Source of the DNA: a virus
Length of the DNA stretch: 20,122 nucleotides
IMG/VR virus record: IMGVR_UViG_3300031840_000354
Span: 1 to 20,122 of that record
Strand: one strand, 5' to 3'
Positions within the stretch are counted from its first letter, which is position 1, and each line of letters starts with the position of its first letter. Positions 18,313-20,122 of the stretch are shown piece after piece. A program made the translations under genes and the position numbers. The notes under the pieces are model-generated. The model ran no database searches, was not told where the DNA came from, and saw only the letters and a program-made list of their open reading frames with translations.

Positions 18313-20122
18313 TGTCTAGGGTGATTGCGATTCAAAATAGTTTTACTTCAGGTGAACTAGATCCAAAACTTATAGCTAGAGATGATGTTAAGGCTTATGA
18401 TGCAGGATTAACCACTGCTCTTAATGTTGTGGTTTTACCACAAGGCGGTGTTAAACGCAGACCTGGATTAGAATATATTACTGAACTCGGTGGTAGTCCT
18501 GAAAATGGTATACGCTTAGTATCATTTGAGTTCTCAACTTCTGATGCTTACTTATTAGCATTTACTCATAATCGTATGTATGTCATTAAAAATGGCGTGC
18601 TACAAACTAATATTGCAGGTAGTGGAAATAATTACTTAACGACAACTATTACTTCAGCAATGCTATCTGAAATGTGTTGGGTACAAAGTGCAGATACATT
18701 GATTGTCACACAAGAAGATATGATTCCTAAAAAGATTACTCGTACTTCTGATACTGCGTGGACTATTACTGATGTAACTTTTACTTTTAATCCACAACAC
18801 GCATTTACTCTAACTGTAGAAAATACATCAGCAGCAGGCACACTAACACCTAGTGGCACAGAGGGCAAAATAGATTTAACAACACAACACGCTTACTGGA
18901 CTGATCCAGGTGACATTGGTAGTTATGTTAATATTATTGGTGGTACTCAGTTTGGTAGAGCAAAAATTGTAGATATTGAAAGCACAACCAAAGCACAAGC
19001 GATTGTAGAAATACCTTTTTTTGGTACTACAGCTATTGCTAATGCTGATTGGGAACACGAAACAGGCTATGAAGATACTTTTAGTGTATCAAGAGGATAT
19101 CCAAGGACAGCTACTTTTCACCAAGGAAGGTTATTTTTTGGCGGTAGTAAATCAAGACCATCCACTATCTTCGCATCTAGGATTAATGCTTTCTTTGATT
19201 TTAATCCTGGTGAAGGATTAGATGATGATGCGTTTGTAGCAACCTTAGATACCAATCAGTTAAATACGATTACTGATGTACTAAGTGCTAACTATTTACA
19301 AATCTTTACTACAGGTGGTGAATTTTTTGCACCACAAGATTTTAGTGATCCACTAACACCAAGTAACTTTATTGCTAAATTACAATCAAGTCACGGTAGC
19401 AAAGAGAATATACGAGTACAAAACATATCAGGTAGTACCATTTACATTCAGCGTCAAGGTAAAGCATTGAATGAATATATCTATGACCGTGGTGGTGATG
19501 GTTACTTAACATCACAGATATCATTGTTATCTAGTCATTTGCTAAACACACCGATTGATATGTCTATCCGTAAAGCTACTTCTACTGATGAAGGCGATAG
19601 ATTATTAGTCGTTAATAACGATGGTACTTGTGCAGTCTACACTTTACTTAGAGATCAAAACATTGTTGCAGGAACGCAGTTTACCACGGATGGTTCATTC
19701 TTGAATGTAGGTACGGTAGTAGATGACCAATATGTAGCGGTAAAGCGTACCATCAATAGTGTTGATAAATATTATATAGAACTTTTTAACGAAGCATTTA
19801 CAGTAGATAGTGGGTTAGCAGGAGGTGCAGCATCAAGCGTTGCATCAGGACATTTAAACCAAAAAACTATCAAAGTCATTGGTGATGGCGTAATGCAAGC
19901 TGATGTAACAGGTGGAGCTAGTAGTATTACTTTTGCTAGTGCAACATCAACTTCTTACCAAGTAGGGTTAGATTACACAGTAACAATTAAAACATTACCG
20001 ATTGAACCTAGTATACAAGGATATGCTTCTTTAAGAGGTTTTAAAAAGCGTGTGCTAGAAGTCAACGCATTTTTAAATGAAACACAAAACTTAACAATTA
20101 ATGGAAACACCATACCCATTAG
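18312..20122 (+). CDS. Tail tubular protein B (T7 gp12-like), 3' end beyond the window
   Basis: ATG 18312 (TAATG overlap) opens a frame of about 603 codons that has no stop before the window ends, so the gene is cut by the edge and is not broken. The start, N-S-F-T-S-G-E-L-D-P-K-L-I-A-R-D-D-V, followed by N-V-V-V-L-P-Q-G-G-V-K-R-R-P-G-L-E-Y-I, is the signature of podovirus tail nozzle or stabilisation proteins. Further in are Y-P-R-T-A-T-F-H-Q-G-R-L-F-F-G-G and a beta-rich body, typical of the family. In T7, six copies of gp12 form the nozzle below the gp11 ring. Most gp12-like proteins are longer than 603 residues, so about a quarter may be missing. Confidence 0.9.
   Translation, partial: MSRVIAIQNSFTSGELDPKLIARDDVKAYDAGLTTALNVVVLPQGGVKRRPGLEYITELGGSPENGIRLVSFEFSTSDAYLLAFTHNRMYVIKNGVLQTNIAGSGNNYLTTTITSAMLSEMCWVQSADTLIVTQEDMIPKKITRTSDTAWTITDVTFTFNPQHAFTLTVENTSAAGTLTPSGTEGKIDLTTQHAYWTDPGDIGSYVNIIGGTQFGRAKIVDIESTTKAQAIVEIPFFGTTAIANADWEHETGYEDTFSVSRGYPRTATFHQGRLFFGGSKSRPSTIFASRINAFFDFNPGEGLDDDAFVATLDTNQLNTITDVLSANYLQIFTTGGEFFAPQDFSDPLTPSNFIAKLQSSHGSKENIRVQNISGSTIYIQRQGKALNEYIYDRGGDGYLTSQISLLSSHLLNTPIDMSIRKATSTDEGDRLLVVNNDGTCAVYTLLRDQNIVAGTQFTTDGSFLNVGTVVDDQYVAVKRTINSVDKYYIELFNEAFTVDSGLAGGAASSVASGHLNQKTIKVIGDGVMQADVTGGASSITFASATSTSYQVGLDYTVTIKTLPIEPSIQGYASLRGFKKRVLEVNAFLNETQNLTINGNTIPI

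Noticed and set aside
18312-20122. Tail tubular protein B as a broken gene
   Set aside because: The frame is fully open to the window edge and keeps family motifs; the missing stop is due only to the cut-off.
1-20122. tRNA or rRNA genes
   Set aside because: No cloverleaf with T-loop consensus was noticed on either strand by eye; the hairpins seen are terminators, operators or leader structures.

Overview
The window is a fragment of an AT-rich double-stranded DNA bacteriophage genome with podovirus (short-tailed, T7-like) morphogenesis genes. The recognisable parts are terminase small and large subunits, a gp8-type portal/head-tail connector, a scaffold, an HK97-fold-type major capsid protein, and tail tubular proteins A and B. 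Several small basic proteins between terminase and portal, the AT-rich composition and the compact overlapping genes suggest a phage of a low-GC marine or aquatic proteobacterium, broadly pelagiphage-like. The host assignment is inference. No RNA polymerase, DNA polymerase, lysis gene or complete integrase lies in the window, so transcription probably uses host sigma70 polymerase; the promoters seen fit that.

Layout. (1) 39-1601, rightward: HNH-like protein, a small basic conserved protein, an unusual fusion of an integrase arm-type DNA-binding domain with a GIY-YIG (T5orf172-like) domain, and a PD-(D/E)XK resolvase-like nuclease. (2) 1576-8138, leftward: a tightly overlapping replication/recombination operon. 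Read in transcription order it encodes a conserved hypothetical protein, a 30-aa membrane peptide, a zinc-ribbon protein, a winged-helix protein, a shortened DPPY adenine methylase, a protein with an SSB-like C-terminal tip, small proteins including a ribbon-helix-helix regulator, an SSB-like protein, a TOPRIM/RecA primase-helicase, a YqaJ/lambda-exonuclease-type nuclease and a small zinc ribbon. A consensus sigma70 promoter (TTGACA, 17 bp, TATAAT) with a palindrome over its -35 lies in front of it. (3) 8139-8582, non-coding: helically phased repeats (candidate origin or operator array) and a hairpin terminator. (4) 8583-9239, leftward: antirestriction gene ardA and a 36-aa membrane peptide, with their own promoter containing a palindrome in the spacer and their own terminator. 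(5) 9240-9672, divergent control region with several promoter-like elements and palindromes. (6) 9673 to the right edge, rightward: packaging and structural operon, with a structured leader before the capsid gene and a strong terminator after the capsid/decoration pair. The last gene (tail tubular protein B) runs off the window.

How it works together (inference): leftward early transcription makes ArdA to blunt host type I restriction, and the replication operon (primase-helicase, SSB-like protein, exonuclease, methylase) supports copying by host polymerases. The rightward operon then packages DNA and builds head and tail. Two separately terminated leftward units with related -35 regions (both CTATTGACA on the minus strand) suggest co-ordinated early control.
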